DNA of 64,000 nt from an uncultured Eubacteriales bacterium. Its GTDB lineage: Bacteria; Bacillota; Clostridia; Oscillospirales; Acutalibacteraceae. The DNA lies in NCBI GenBank assembly GCA_934630515.1, contig CAKTVV010000007.1:1-64000 (forward strand), written 5' to 3'. Shown piece by piece: positions 9,464 through 17,615 of the stretch. The stretch's first letter is position 1, and each line of letters opens with the position of its first letter. The translations under genes and the position numbers were made by a program. The notes under the pieces were generated by a model. That model worked only from the letters and a program-made list of their open reading frames with translations, was not told the DNA's origin and did not search any database.

Positions 9464-10105
9464 TCAATAGCCCAACGATTCTCCGACCAGAATCACATGC
9501 AGCCGCTGCGAATCCTCTTGCACAGCGGAAACCAAGGCGTTGCGGCAAATGCGCTGGGGCGAAGAACAGCCCTCGTTCATGCTCCCCTCCGGATGGAGGC
9601 AATGCCCCATCTGTTTGCAGTAGGTCTCGCAATGAAGCCGCTGGGCATTCAGGGGCGCTGCCACCTCCTTGACACGCCGCACAGCGGCGGACAGATCCGG
9701 CACCAGCTTGTTGATTCCGGCGATGACGATGACTCGTCTGGGGCCAAATGCCAGTGCTGCAATGCGGTTGCTGTGTCCGTCTACATTATACAGCTCGCCC
9801 TGCTCCGTGATGGCGTTGGAGGAACACAAAAACACGTCGGCAAACGCTGCCTGCCGAAGCACCTCGTTTCGCTGCTCCGGAGTCAGTTCCGGCGCATACC
9901 GGTCATAAAAATGATAGGCGTCGGAGCGAATCAGCTCCATGACACCTGTCTCCTGCAGGGTGACGGAACCGCCCACACCGATGGTGCAGCCATCCGGCAG
10001 CAGCGAACGTACCAATGGCAGCACATCCTCCTTCGTATCCGCATAATGCGGCACCATCCGGTTGTGTGTCAACGCCTCCATCGTGCGTTTTACCTGCTCG
10101 GTCAT
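9464..10105 (-). CDS. LUD-domain protein (LutC/YkgG-like, former DUF162)
   Basis: 213-residue stand-alone LUD-domain protein. Recognisable blocks are IGVGGSVTLQETGVMELI, DVFLCSSNAITEQGELYNVDG, NRIAALAFGPRRVIVIAGINKLV, and cysteine-bearing HCETYCKQMGHC near the C-terminus. LUD domains belong to lactate-utilisation iron-sulfur complexes (LutABC) and to small free-standing proteins of unknown role. No LutA or LutB partner is near, so a lactate function is not supported here. ATG 10105 has AAAGGAG upstream. It lies 16 bases downstream of the exonuclease III gene on the same strand reading away from it. Confidence 0.8.
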   Translation of the reverse strand: MTEQVKRTMEALTHNRMVPHYADTKEDVLPLVRSLLPDGCTIGVGGSVTLQETGVMELIRSDAYHFYDRYAPELTPEQRNEVLRQAAFADVFLCSSNAITEQGELYNVDGHSNRIAALAFGPRRVIVIAGINKLVPDLSAAVRRVKEVAAPLNAQRLHCETYCKQMGHCLHPEGSMNEGCSSPQRICRNALVSAVQEDSQRLHVILVGESLGY

Positions 10106-10121
10106 ACGACATTCTCCTTTC

Positions 10122-10877
10122 TCATTTCCATGTCAACCACACCGGACAGTGGTCAGAGCCGGTCACGGCGCTGTCGATCCCGGCTGCGGTCACCCGTTCC
10201 ATCCACCGCTCGGACACGACAAAATAGTCGATCCGCCATCCGGCATTGTTCTGCCGGGCATGATAGCGATAGGACCACCAGCTGTAGGCACCGGCGGTGT
10301 CCGGATGCAGCCGCCGAAACGTGTCAGCGAAGCCGCTGTCCAGCAAAGCAGAAAACGCCGCCCGTTCCTCGTCGCTGAAGCCTGCATTGCCCCGATTGGT
10401 CTTTGGGTTTTTCAGGTCAATCTCCTCGTGGGCCACGTTCATATCTCCGCAGAGAATCACCGGCTTATGCGCATCCAGTGCACATAGATAGCTGCGCAGA
10501 TCACGCTCCCATTCCAGACGATACGGAAGCCGAGCCAACTCCTGTTGGGCGTTGGGCGTGTAAATGTTCACCAGATAAAACTCCGGATATTCCAGCGTAA
10601 TTGCCCGCCCCTCGTGGTCATGCGCCGCCACGCCGATGCCGTATATCACAGATAACGGCTCGTGGGGGGTGAAAATTGCCGTGCCGCTGTAGCCCTTGCG
10701 CTCGGCATCGTTCCAAAAGCTCCGATATCCCTCCGGCAACTGCATGGTGATCTGTCCGGTTTGCAATTTTGTCTCCTGCACACAAATAAAATCTGCCGGA
10801 TTCTCTGCCAGATAATCATAAAATCCTTTGCCCACACAGGCCCGCAGCCCGTTGACGTTCCAGGAAACAGCTTTCAT
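10122..10877 (-). CDS. xth: Exodeoxyribonuclease III / AP endonuclease
   Basis: 251-residue EEP-fold nuclease for base-excision repair. Motifs: SWNVNGLRAC at the start, CVQETKLQ (metal-binding Glu), YSGTAIFTP, ILCGDMNVAHEEIDL (Asp/Asn), YRIDYF-type block WRIDYFVVS and a terminal GSDHCPVWLTW (catalytic His). ATG at 10877 is chosen over an upstream ATG because GGAAAGGAGTGCC directly precedes it and homology starts there. Length is normal for the family. It is divergent from the radical SAM gene at 10945. Confidence 0.93.
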   Translation of the reverse strand: MKAVSWNVNGLRACVGKGFYDYLAENPADFICVQETKLQTGQITMQLPEGYRSFWNDAERKGYSGTAIFTPHEPLSVIYGIGVAAHDHEGRAITLEYPEFYLVNIYTPNAQQELARLPYRLEWERDLRSYLCALDAHKPVILCGDMNVAHEEIDLKNPKTNRGNAGFSDEERAAFSALLDSGFADTFRRLHPDTAGAYSWWSYRYHARQNNAGWRIDYFVVSERWMERVTAAGIDSAVTGSDHCPVWLTWK

Positions 10878-10944
10878 GGCACTCCTTTCCGCCGCCTGAG
10901 CGGCTATCGGCACTTTTATAACTGTAAAGGTGGATTACTTGTCT

Positions 10945-11826
10945 ATGAAATTTCTATGTTCTCAATGCCCACGCCGCTGCGGCGCTCTGCGCAGTGACAC
11001 CGCTGCAGCCGGCTTTTGTCGGATGCCTGCTTTGCCGGTGGTTGCCCGTGCAGCGCTGCATTACGGTGAGGAGCCGTGCATCAGCGGCAAAAAGGGCTCC
11101 GGTACGGTGTTTTTCTCCGGCTGTGCATTGCGCTGTCGTTTCTGTCAAAATGCGCCCATCAGTCAGGAAAATTTCGGTAAGCCAGTCTCGACAGAGCGGC
11201 TGGCGGAAATCTTTTCCGAGCTGGAGAGTGCCGGAGCGCAGAATATCAATCTGGTGAATCCTACTCACTACGCCCACGCTATCGCCGCTGCTCTGCGGCT
11301 GCGCAAGCCGAGCATCCCGGTGCTGTGGAACAGCAGCGGGTATGAGCGGGTGGAAACCCTCCGCAGCTTAGAGGGGCTGGTGGACGTATATTTGCCTGAC
11401 TGCAAATACATCCACCCGGACATCGCCGCCGCCCTGTCCGGTGCGGCAGACTATTTCAACTATGCAGCGCCTGCTATACTGGAAATGGCTCGGCAAACCG
11501 GACCGGTGGAGCTGGACACAACCGGAATGATACGCAAAGGGACGATCGTGCGCCATTTGGTGCTGCCCGGTCATACCAAAGAAAGCTTAGCGGTGCTGGA
11601 TTGGCTGGCACAGCACAAAGAAAAATTCTGGATCAGCCTGATGTTCCAGTATACACCTGTGGGAGACCTGACAAATTATCCGGAGCTGACCCGTCCCCTC
11701 ACCCGTCGGGAATGCGACAAGGTGTGGGCGTATATGGACGGCTTAGGCATCGTTGATGGCTATGTGCAAAGCCGGGAGAGCAGCGGCGGGAAGATGATCC
11801 CGTCTTTTGATCTCACCGGCGTTTGA
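10945..11826 (+). CDS. Radical SAM protein, pyruvate formate-lyase activase-like (COG1313 type)
   Basis: About 293 residues. It carries the CxxxCxxC SAM cluster motif in SGCALRCRFCQNAPIS, preceded by extra cysteines near the N-terminus (CSQCPRRCGA and GFCRMP) that could hold another cluster or zinc. Later blocks NLVNPTHYA, VDVYLPDCKY and RESSGGKMIPSF resemble the PflX/YgkB-like group, whose substrate is not known. The start is uncertain: AAGGTGG at 10927-10933 suits the TTG at 10939 or the ATG at 10945, while a GTG at 10930 overlaps it. No glycyl-radical enzyme is adjacent, so calling it a true PFL activase would be unsafe. Confidence 0.8.
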   Translation: MKFLCSQCPRRCGALRSDTAAAGFCRMPALPVVARAALHYGEEPCISGKKGSGTVFFSGCALRCRFCQNAPISQENFGKPVSTERLAEIFSELESAGAQNINLVNPTHYAHAIAAALRLRKPSIPVLWNSSGYERVETLRSLEGLVDVYLPDCKYIHPDIAAALSGAADYFNYAAPAILEMARQTGPVELDTTGMIRKGTIVRHLVLPGHTKESLAVLDWLAQHKEKFWISLMFQYTPVGDLTNYPELTRPLTRRECDKVWAYMDGLGIVDGYVQSRESSGGKMIPSFDLTGV

Positions 11827-11832
11827 CAGCAC

Positions 11833-12849
11833 TTATTTCAGCAGCACATATCCCATCTTTTTCTTCGCCTTTGCCAGCGTGCGGTTGGCGATATAAGCGG
11901 CGTGCTCTGCTCCTTGTTTCATGAGCGTCTCCAGCTGCGCCTTATCCCCCATCAGCATCGTCAGCCGCTCTTGAATCGGCGTCAGCTCGGCGGCAACCGC
12001 CTCGCCCACAGCGGTCTTGAAATCGCCGTAGCCCTTGCCGGAAAACTCCGCCTCGATCTCCTCGTTGGCTTTGCCGGTCACGGCAGCATAAATCTCCATC
12101 AGGTTATTGATACCGTCTTTTCCTTCGGCATAGCGCACCTGTGCCTCGCTGTCGGTGACAGCCCGGCGGAATTTCCGCAGAATGGTGTCCTTATCGTCCT
12201 TGAGTGAAATAAAGCTATTCACATTTTCATCGGATTTGGACATTTTCTTGGTGGGATCCTGTAAGGAGCGCACCCGGGCGCCGGATTTCATGATGTACGG
12301 CTCCGGCACGGTAAACGTATTGCCGTACAGCCCGTTGAACCGCTCTGCAATGTTGCGGGTCAGCTCGCAGTGCTGCTTCTGATCCGCCCCTACCGGCACA
12401 TAGTCCGGCTGATACAGCAGGATATCCGCTGCCATCAGGGTCGGATAGGCAAACAGCCCCAGATTGATGTTATCGGCGTGCTTGGCGGATTTGTCCTTAA
12501 ACTGGGTCATACGGGACAGCTCTCCAAACTGTGTGCAGCAGGACAAGAGCCACGACAGCTCTGCATGCGCCGGCACCTGCGACTGAACAAACAGCAGGTT
12601 TTTCTCCGGATCCAGACCGATCGCCATGAGCAGCGCAAAGGTCTCCATGATCTGCTGACGAAATTTTGCCGGTTCCTGCCGCACCGTGATGGCGTGCAGA
12701 TCTGCCACCCCGTAAACACACGCAAATTCATCCTGCATTCCCACCCAGTTGCGCAGGGCACCCAGATAGTTTCCCAACGTTGGCACACCGGTGGGCTGAA
12801 TGAGACTGAGCGCCCGGCTTTTCCGGGGGGCTGCCGCCTGATTTTCCAT
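11833..12849 (-). CDS. trpS: Tryptophanyl-tRNA synthetase
   Basis: 338-residue class I aminoacyl-tRNA synthetase charging tRNA-Trp. The HIGH-like motif is in QPTGVPTLGNYLGALRNW and the KMSKS motif in TKKMSKSDENVNSF. YPTLMAADILLYQ and VPVGADQKQHCELTRNIAERFN are typical of the family. ATG 12849 follows AAAGGAGAG. It is divergent from gltX and convergent with the radical SAM gene, leaving only six bases between the two stop codons. The length matches bacterial TrpRS. Confidence 0.95.
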   Translation of the reverse strand: MENQAAAPRKSRALSLIQPTGVPTLGNYLGALRNWVGMQDEFACVYGVADLHAITVRQEPAKFRQQIMETFALLMAIGLDPEKNLLFVQSQVPAHAELSWLLSCCTQFGELSRMTQFKDKSAKHADNINLGLFAYPTLMAADILLYQPDYVPVGADQKQHCELTRNIAERFNGLYGNTFTVPEPYIMKSGARVRSLQDPTKKMSKSDENVNSFISLKDDKDTILRKFRRAVTDSEAQVRYAEGKDGINNLMEIYAAVTGKANEEIEAEFSGKGYGDFKTAVGEAVAAELTPIQERLTMLMGDKAQLETLMKQGAEHAAYIANRTLAKAKKKMGYVLLK

Positions 12850-12913
12850 ACTGAACTCTCCTTTTTGCTCCTAATCCGGAAAAGATTCATCTCTCCGGAA
12901 AATTTCTCCTCTT

Positions 12914-12943
12914 ATATTACCACACTTGCATTGACATTTTCAA
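12914..12943 (-). promoter_or_regulatory. Probable trpS promoter
   Basis: Minus-strand TTGAAA (12938-12943) and TAATAT (12914-12919) separated by 18 bases, about 65 bases upstream of the trpS ATG. It overlaps the oppositely directed gltX promoter, so the two may compete. The short leader leaves no room for a T-box. Confidence 0.5.
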
Positions 12944-12959
12944 CCGATAAATGTAAAAT
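12931..12959 (+). promoter_or_regulatory. Probable gltX-glnS promoter
   Basis: TTGACA (12931-12936), 17-base spacer, TAAAAT (12954-12959), followed by AGGAGG (12981-12986) and the gltX ATG. Near-consensus sigma-A type. The expected leader is under 30 bases, which rules out T-box control. Confidence 0.7.
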
Positions 12960-12993
12960 AAATAAATCGAGTTCAAATGCAGGAGGAACGTCT

Positions 12994-14655
12994 ATGTCTA
13001 TCTACGATGAATTAGCCGCCCGGATGTTTCCGCACATCACGAAAACACCGGAGGATTATGAGCTTATGTATCCCCCACGACAGCTGCCGGAGGGGGCACG
13101 AGTGACCCGGATCGCACCCTCTCCCACCGGCTATCTGCATCTGGGTACTTTTTTTACTTCGCTGATCAACCGGCTGACCGCCGACGCTACCGGCGGTGTG
13201 TTTTTCTTCCGGCTGGAGGACACCGATAAAAAACGGGAGGTCGAAGGCGGAGCCGACGATATACTAAAGGGGATCCGGGATTTCGGACTGACCATTGACG
13301 AGGGCTTTGTGGCGCCCGGCGAGGTGAAGGGTGCGTACGGTCCCTATCAGCAGAGCGCCCGGGCGGAGATCTATCAGGCTTATGTCAAGCGCCTGATTGA
13401 GCAGAATAAGGCTTACCCCTGCTTCTGCACCGAGGAGCAGCGGGCACAGGCACGAGAGCAGCAGGAGCAGCAGAAGGCTCGTACCGGCTACTACGGCGCC
13501 TATGCCGTCTGCCGTTCTCTGCCTCCGGAGGAGGCGCTGCGGCGCATCGAGGCAGGCGAAAGCTATGTGGTGCGGCTGCGCTCCGAGGGCAGCGAGGAGC
13601 ATCGGATCAAATTCACCGATCTGATCAAGGGAACCATTGAAATGCCGGAAAACGATGAGGATATCGTGCTGCTGAAATCCGACGGTATTCCGACCTATCA
13701 CTTTGCTCATGCGGTGGACGACCATCTGATGCGTACCACCCATGTCATTCGGGGAGACGAATGGATCTCGTCGGTGCCGAAGCATCTGCAGCTGTTCCAG
13801 ACGTTGGGCTTTAAGCCGCCGAAATACGCTCATGTCAGCCCCATCATGGTGGAGGATAACGGCAACAAGCGCAAGCTGTCCAAGCGAAAGGACCCCCAGG
13901 CGGCGATGCACTATTATGCCCAGCAGGGCTACCCTGCTGCCAGCGTGTTGGAGTATCTCATGACTATCGCCAACAGCGATTTTGAGGATTGGCGGCGAGC
14001 CAACCCCACAGCCGATCTGTTCTCCTTCAAGTTTAATCTCAAGAAAATGAGCGTATCCGGCGCTCTGTTCGATCTGGACAAGCTCAACGACGTGAGCAAG
14101 GCGGTCATCGCCCGCATGGATGCAGAGACAGTGGAGCAGCAGGTGGAGCAATGGGCCGCCGCCTATGCACCGGAGTTTGCGGCATTGCTGACCGCTGACC
14201 GGGAGTATGCTGCGGGTATTTTTTCCATTGACCGGGGGAACGCTAAGCCCCGTAAGGACATTGCCCGCTGGAGCGACGTACCGGAATATGTGAGCTATTT
14301 CTTCGAGGAGACCTATCAAAACCCGCTGGAGCTGCCGGAAAATATAGCGCCTGCCGATGCGGCAGCGCTGCTCCGTGCCTATCTGCCGGTCTATGATCCT
14401 GCCGAGGATAAGGATGCTTGGTTCCAGACGGTACGCAGTCTGTGCGAGGAGCACGGCTTCAGCCCGGATGTAAAAGCCTACAAGCAGGACCCCGCCGCCT
14501 ACAAGGGGCATGTGGGTGACGTCAGCACGGTGATCCGGATCGCCGTCACCGGGCGGCGCAACACGCCGGATCTGTGTGCGATCATGCAGCGGCTGGGCGC
14601 AGAACGGGTAAAGCAGCGGCTACAGACCGCCATCGACCATTTTACGAATTTATGA
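12994..14655 (+). CDS. gltX: Glutamyl-tRNA synthetase
   Basis: 553-residue class I synthetase. The signature RIAPSPTGYLHLGT begins near residue 40, after an N-terminal extension not found in the typical enzyme of about 480 residues. The KMSKS equivalent is KRKLSKRKDPQA. The zinc-type cysteines usual in some GluRS are reduced to CFCTEEQ. ATG 12994 with AGGAGG eight bases upstream. The in-frame ORF reaches far upstream over trpS, but that part is antisense to trpS. Because glnS follows directly, this enzyme is probably discriminating and charges only tRNA-Glu, but an amidotransferase route elsewhere in the genome cannot be ruled out. Confidence 0.93.
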   Translation: MSIYDELAARMFPHITKTPEDYELMYPPRQLPEGARVTRIAPSPTGYLHLGTFFTSLINRLTADATGGVFFFRLEDTDKKREVEGGADDILKGIRDFGLTIDEGFVAPGEVKGAYGPYQQSARAEIYQAYVKRLIEQNKAYPCFCTEEQRAQAREQQEQQKARTGYYGAYAVCRSLPPEEALRRIEAGESYVVRLRSEGSEEHRIKFTDLIKGTIEMPENDEDIVLLKSDGIPTYHFAHAVDDHLMRTTHVIRGDEWISSVPKHLQLFQTLGFKPPKYAHVSPIMVEDNGNKRKLSKRKDPQAAMHYYAQQGYPAASVLEYLMTIANSDFEDWRRANPTADLFSFKFNLKKMSVSGALFDLDKLNDVSKAVIARMDAETVEQQVEQWAAAYAPEFAALLTADREYAAGIFSIDRGNAKPRKDIARWSDVPEYVSYFFEETYQNPLELPENIAPADAAALLRAYLPVYDPAEDKDAWFQTVRSLCEEHGFSPDVKAYKQDPAAYKGHVGDVSTVIRIAVTGRRNTPDLCAIMQRLGAERVKQRLQTAIDHFTNL

Positions 14656-14665
14656 GGTGATTGCT

Positions 14666-16327
14666 ATGTCCGAGAATTCGACTAATTTTATTCATGCCAT
14701 CATTGACGAGGAGCTGCAGGAGGGTGGTCGCTGCTACGGAAAGACCGTCCACACCCGGTTTCCTCCCGAGCCTAACGGATATCTGCACATCGGTCATGCC
14801 AAGGCGCTGTGCATCGACTTCGGTACGGCACTGAAATACGGCGGTCTGTGCAACCTGCGCATGGACGATACCAACCCCACCAAGGAGGACGAGGAATTCG
14901 TCGATGCCATTCAAGAGGACATTCATTGGCTGGGTTTTGATTGGGATGATCGGTTTTATTATGCCTCCGATTACTTTGAGGTCATGTATGAGCAGGCAGT
15001 GGGGCTGATCAAAAAAGGGCTGGCATACGTTTGCGAGCTGACCCCTGATCAGGTACGGGAAAACCGGGGCGACCTGACCCAACCGGCGGTCAGCCCCTAC
15101 CGGGATCGCCCGATGGAGGAAAGTCTGGATCTGTTCACCCGGATGCGTGCCGGCGAGTTTGAGGATGGGCGTATGACTCTGCGTGCCAAGATCGACCTCA
15201 CCAGCGGCAACTTCAATATGCGGGATCCGGTCATCTACCGCATCAACCATTGCCCGCACCATCGACAGGGCAGCAAATGGTGCATCTATCCCATGTACGA
15301 TTTCGCCCACCCCATCGAGGATATGATGGAGGGGATCACCCACTCTCTTTGCTCGCTGGAATTTGAGGATCACCGCCCGCTGTATAACTGGGTGGTAGAG
15401 CATGTAGACATCGATGCCGCTCCCCGGCAGATCGAGTTTGCCCGGCTGGGCATCAACTACACTGTCATGTCCAAGCGCAAGCTGCGCAAGCTGGTGGAGG
15501 AGGGCTATGTGTCCGGCTGGGACGATCCCCGGATGCCTACCCTGTGCGGTCTGCGCCGCCGTGGCTACACCCCTGCCTCTGTACGCACCTTCTGCGAAAA
15601 GATCGGCGTTGCTAAGGTTCCGAACACCGTCGAAGTGGCACTGCTGGAGGCATGCCTGCGGGAGGATCTGAACGAGAATGCCCGCCGGGCGATGGCGGTG
15701 CTGCATCCGGTAAAGCTGACCCTTACCAACTACCCCGATGGGCAGACGGATGCGTTTGAGGTGGAGAACAATCCCGCCAAGCCGGAGGATGGCACCCGCA
15801 CCGTCACCTTCTCCAAGCATCTGTGGATCGAAGCGGATGACTTCATGGAAGAGCCGGTCAAGGGCTATTTCCGCTTATTCCCCGGCAATGAGGTGCGGCT
15901 GAAATCCGCCTATGTGATCCGCTGCACCGGCTGCGTCAAGGATGCGCAGGGAAATGTAGTGGAGGTCCTGGCGGAGTACGATCCAGACAGCAAGGGCGGC
16001 AACACCGCAGACGGGCGTAAGGTCAAGAGCACCATCCACTGGGTGGATGCCGCTACGGCGGTGGATGCCGAGGTCCGGCTGTACTCCAATCTGTTCGATG
16101 ACCCCGACCCCGACGCCGGCGACAAGGACTTCCTCACCTGTCTGGCGCCCAATTCGCTGGAGGTTCTGACTGGCTGTAAATTAGAGGCAGCGTTGGCACA
16201 CGCCGCCGCTCCCGCCTCCTACCAGTTTATGCGGCTGGGCTACTTCTGCGTGGACAACAAGGATAGTGCACCCGATCATTTGGTGTTCAACCGCTCGGTG
16301 TCGCTGAAGGACAGCTTCAAGAAATAA
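14666..16327 (+). CDS. glnS: Glutaminyl-tRNA synthetase
   Basis: 553-residue GlnRS charging tRNA-Gln directly. HIGH motif in PEPNGYLHIGHAKAL, followed by the family-specific CNLRMDDTNPTKED. KMSKS equivalent in TVMSKRKLRKLV. SPYRDRP and the C-terminal anticodon-binding beta-barrels (FSKHLWIEADDF, GNEVRLKSAYVI) are present and full length. ATG 14666 is used rather than GTG 14657 because GAGGTGA (14654-14660) precedes it. It lies 10 bases after the gltX stop, so the two are cotranscribed. GlnRS is uncommon in Firmicutes outside some Clostridia and is thought to have spread by transfer. Confidence 0.95.
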   Translation: MSENSTNFIHAIIDEELQEGGRCYGKTVHTRFPPEPNGYLHIGHAKALCIDFGTALKYGGLCNLRMDDTNPTKEDEEFVDAIQEDIHWLGFDWDDRFYYASDYFEVMYEQAVGLIKKGLAYVCELTPDQVRENRGDLTQPAVSPYRDRPMEESLDLFTRMRAGEFEDGRMTLRAKIDLTSGNFNMRDPVIYRINHCPHHRQGSKWCIYPMYDFAHPIEDMMEGITHSLCSLEFEDHRPLYNWVVEHVDIDAAPRQIEFARLGINYTVMSKRKLRKLVEEGYVSGWDDPRMPTLCGLRRRGYTPASVRTFCEKIGVAKVPNTVEVALLEACLREDLNENARRAMAVLHPVKLTLTNYPDGQTDAFEVENNPAKPEDGTRTVTFSKHLWIEADDFMEEPVKGYFRLFPGNEVRLKSAYVIRCTGCVKDAQGNVVEVLAEYDPDSKGGNTADGRKVKSTIHWVDAATAVDAEVRLYSNLFDDPDPDAGDKDFLTCLAPNSLEVLTGCKLEAALAHAAAPASYQFMRLGYFCVDNKDSAPDHLVFNRSVSLKDSFKK

Positions 16328-16417
16328 GACCGTTCGTTGGATAGATCACTTCAGCCGGGAACTCCCGTCCCCGGCATAGCCCGAAGATTACACTTAAAAC
16401 GCCGGCAGACACATTTT

Positions 16418-17384
16418 TGAACTGCACCCCATTTGTTAGACATTATACCACATTGTCTAACAAATGGGGTGATTTTTATGCCAAAGGGAGTACCGAACAA
16501 ACGATACACACCGGAATTCAAGAAACTGGTCGTAGAAACCATGCAAAAAGAAAAACTGAGCTATCGAGAAACGGCTCGACAATTTGAGATCAGCGACCAC
16601 AAGCAAGTTACCGCATGGGAGCGGATCTACCTGACAGAAGGTCCGGAAGGCTTTTCCATCGAACGGCGGGGGCCGCAGCAGCAAGGGCAGGTCCGGAACG
16701 CAGCCGAAAGAGGTAGAAGAAGATCTGCTGGCAGAAGTCCAGCGGCTTATGAAGGATTGCCGTGTCCGAATGAAGAAATATCGTTTCTATAAGGGAAAAG
16801 TGGGTAAAATTGCGCCAAATCTGATGAATCGGAATTTCCACGCAGACAAGCCAAGTCAGAAATGGGTCACGGATGTGACGGAGTTCAGCCTGTTCGGAGA
16901 AAAGCTGTATTTGTCGCCGATTCTTGATCTGCACAGCAGCGATCTGGTCAGTTACACGATTTCGGATCGTCCCGTGCTGCGCATGGTCACCTCTATGCTG
17001 AACAAGGCTTTTGAAAAGATTCCGGATGCCACAAATCTCATTCTCCATTCTGATCAGGGCTGGCAGTACCAGCACAGGCAGTATCAGCAGATGCTTTGCG
17101 GGAAGGGCATCCGACAGAGCATGAGCCGCAAAGAAAATTGTCTGGACAATGCAGTAATTGAAAACTTCTTTGGATTACTCAAAAGCGAGCTGTTCTATTT
17201 GCAGGAATTTCAATCCATGGAGCACTTCAAGCGGGAGCCGATTGCATATCTGGACTACTACAACAACCGCAGACTCAAGGCAAAGCTGAAGGGCTTGCCG
17301 CCTGCAATTCACAGACAGCAAGCCCTTTCGGTTGCTTGAACAGTTTTTTCCTTATTCTTTGTCTAACTTTTTGGGGTCACTTCA
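16418..17384 (+). mobile_element. Decayed IS3-family insertion sequence (IS150-like)
   Basis: Terminal inverted repeats TGAACTGCACCCC...GTTAGACA on the left and TGTCTAAC...GGGGTCACTTCA on the right, with the TG...CA ends typical of IS3. ATTTT occurs directly outside each end (16413-16417 and 17385-17389) as a candidate 5-bp target duplication. At 967 bp it is well short of the usual 1.3-1.5 kb, because the middle is deleted. It contains the broken transposase described at 16478-17339. Confidence 0.85.
16478..17339 (+). pseudogene. IS3-family transposase orfA-orfB, frameshifted and internally deleted
   Basis: OrfA starts at ATG 16478 (MPKGVPNKRYTPEFKK, an HTH protein) and stays in frame to ERRG. 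A run of five G at 16668-16672 then breaks the frame; with four G the sequence reads RSSKGRSGTQPKEVEEDLL. AEVQRL is joined straight to LMKDCRVRMKKY, which in related IS belongs to OrfB after TVQRL, so the OrfA coiled coil and the OrfB N-terminal HTH are gone. The rest of OrfB (to 17339) keeps the DDE core: WVTDVTEF, LHSDQGWQYQ and NAVIENFFGLLK. The element cannot make a normal transposase and could move only in trans. Confidence 0.85.
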
Positions 17385-17484
17385 ATTTTATGTCTGCCGG
17401 CATTTTTCATTAGTTTATGAAAGCTCCGAGGTATCCGAAAGCTCCCTGCTGTATGCGAAAATGAAGCCATCAAAGCATAACCGC

Positions 17485-17551
17485 TTCCGGACGGGCAAGC
17501 GTTGTAAACATAACCCCACCGGGATCCGCTTGCCAATATGCGAGTCCGGAA
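17485..17551. other. Two-part inverted repeat of unknown role
   Basis: TTCCGGAC (17485-17492) followed by GGGCAAGCG (17493-17501) pairs with CGCTTGCC (17527-17534) and GTCCGGAA (17544-17551). This gives a two-storey hairpin with an asymmetric bulge and a 25-base loop. The segment 17402-17615 has no credible gene. It may be a small structured RNA, a remnant of another mobile element or decayed coding sequence. Confidence 0.45.
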
Positions 17552-17615
17552 ACCCGGGCTTAGGCGATGACTTTAAGCTCTTTGCGGAATCATAAGCTCC
17601 GGCTGTCTGCTGAAA

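Larger units (their letters stand above)
16401..17401 (+). terminator. glnS terminator hairpin split by an IS3-family insertion
   Basis: GCCGGCAGACA (16401-16411) and its exact reverse complement TGTCTGCCGGC (17391-17401) flank the IS3 element, and ATTTTT follows the second arm. If the IS and one copy of the flanking ATTTT repeat are removed, the arms close into an 11-bp stem with a seven-base loop. That is a good rho-independent terminator about 75 bases after glnS. A smaller hairpin (GCCGGG 16354-16359 with CCCGGC 16370-16375) lies between glnS and the left arm. The alternative is that the outer repeats belong to the IS. Confidence 0.6.

Noticed and set aside
12370..12993. Upstream extension of the gltX frame
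   Set aside because: It is antisense to trpS, and AGGAGG directly precedes ATG 12994.
12850..12993. T-box or other riboswitch ahead of trpS or gltX
   Set aside because: The promoters lie too close to both starts and no T-box core (GGTGG-type) sequence is present.
13264..15820. Long minus-strand ORFs opposite gltX and glnS
   Set aside because: Shadows of the two synthetase genes, whose motifs cover their full lengths.
16395..17405. Outer GCCGGCAGACA repeats as the true ends of the IS
   Set aside because: Not favoured, because TG...CA ends and the ATTTT duplication lie inside them and a T tract follows the right arm, as in a terminator. It is kept open as the main alternative.
17332..17595. 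87-residue plus-strand ORF after the IS
   Set aside because: It starts inside the IS end and runs through the hairpin region, with no ribosome site and no family resemblance.
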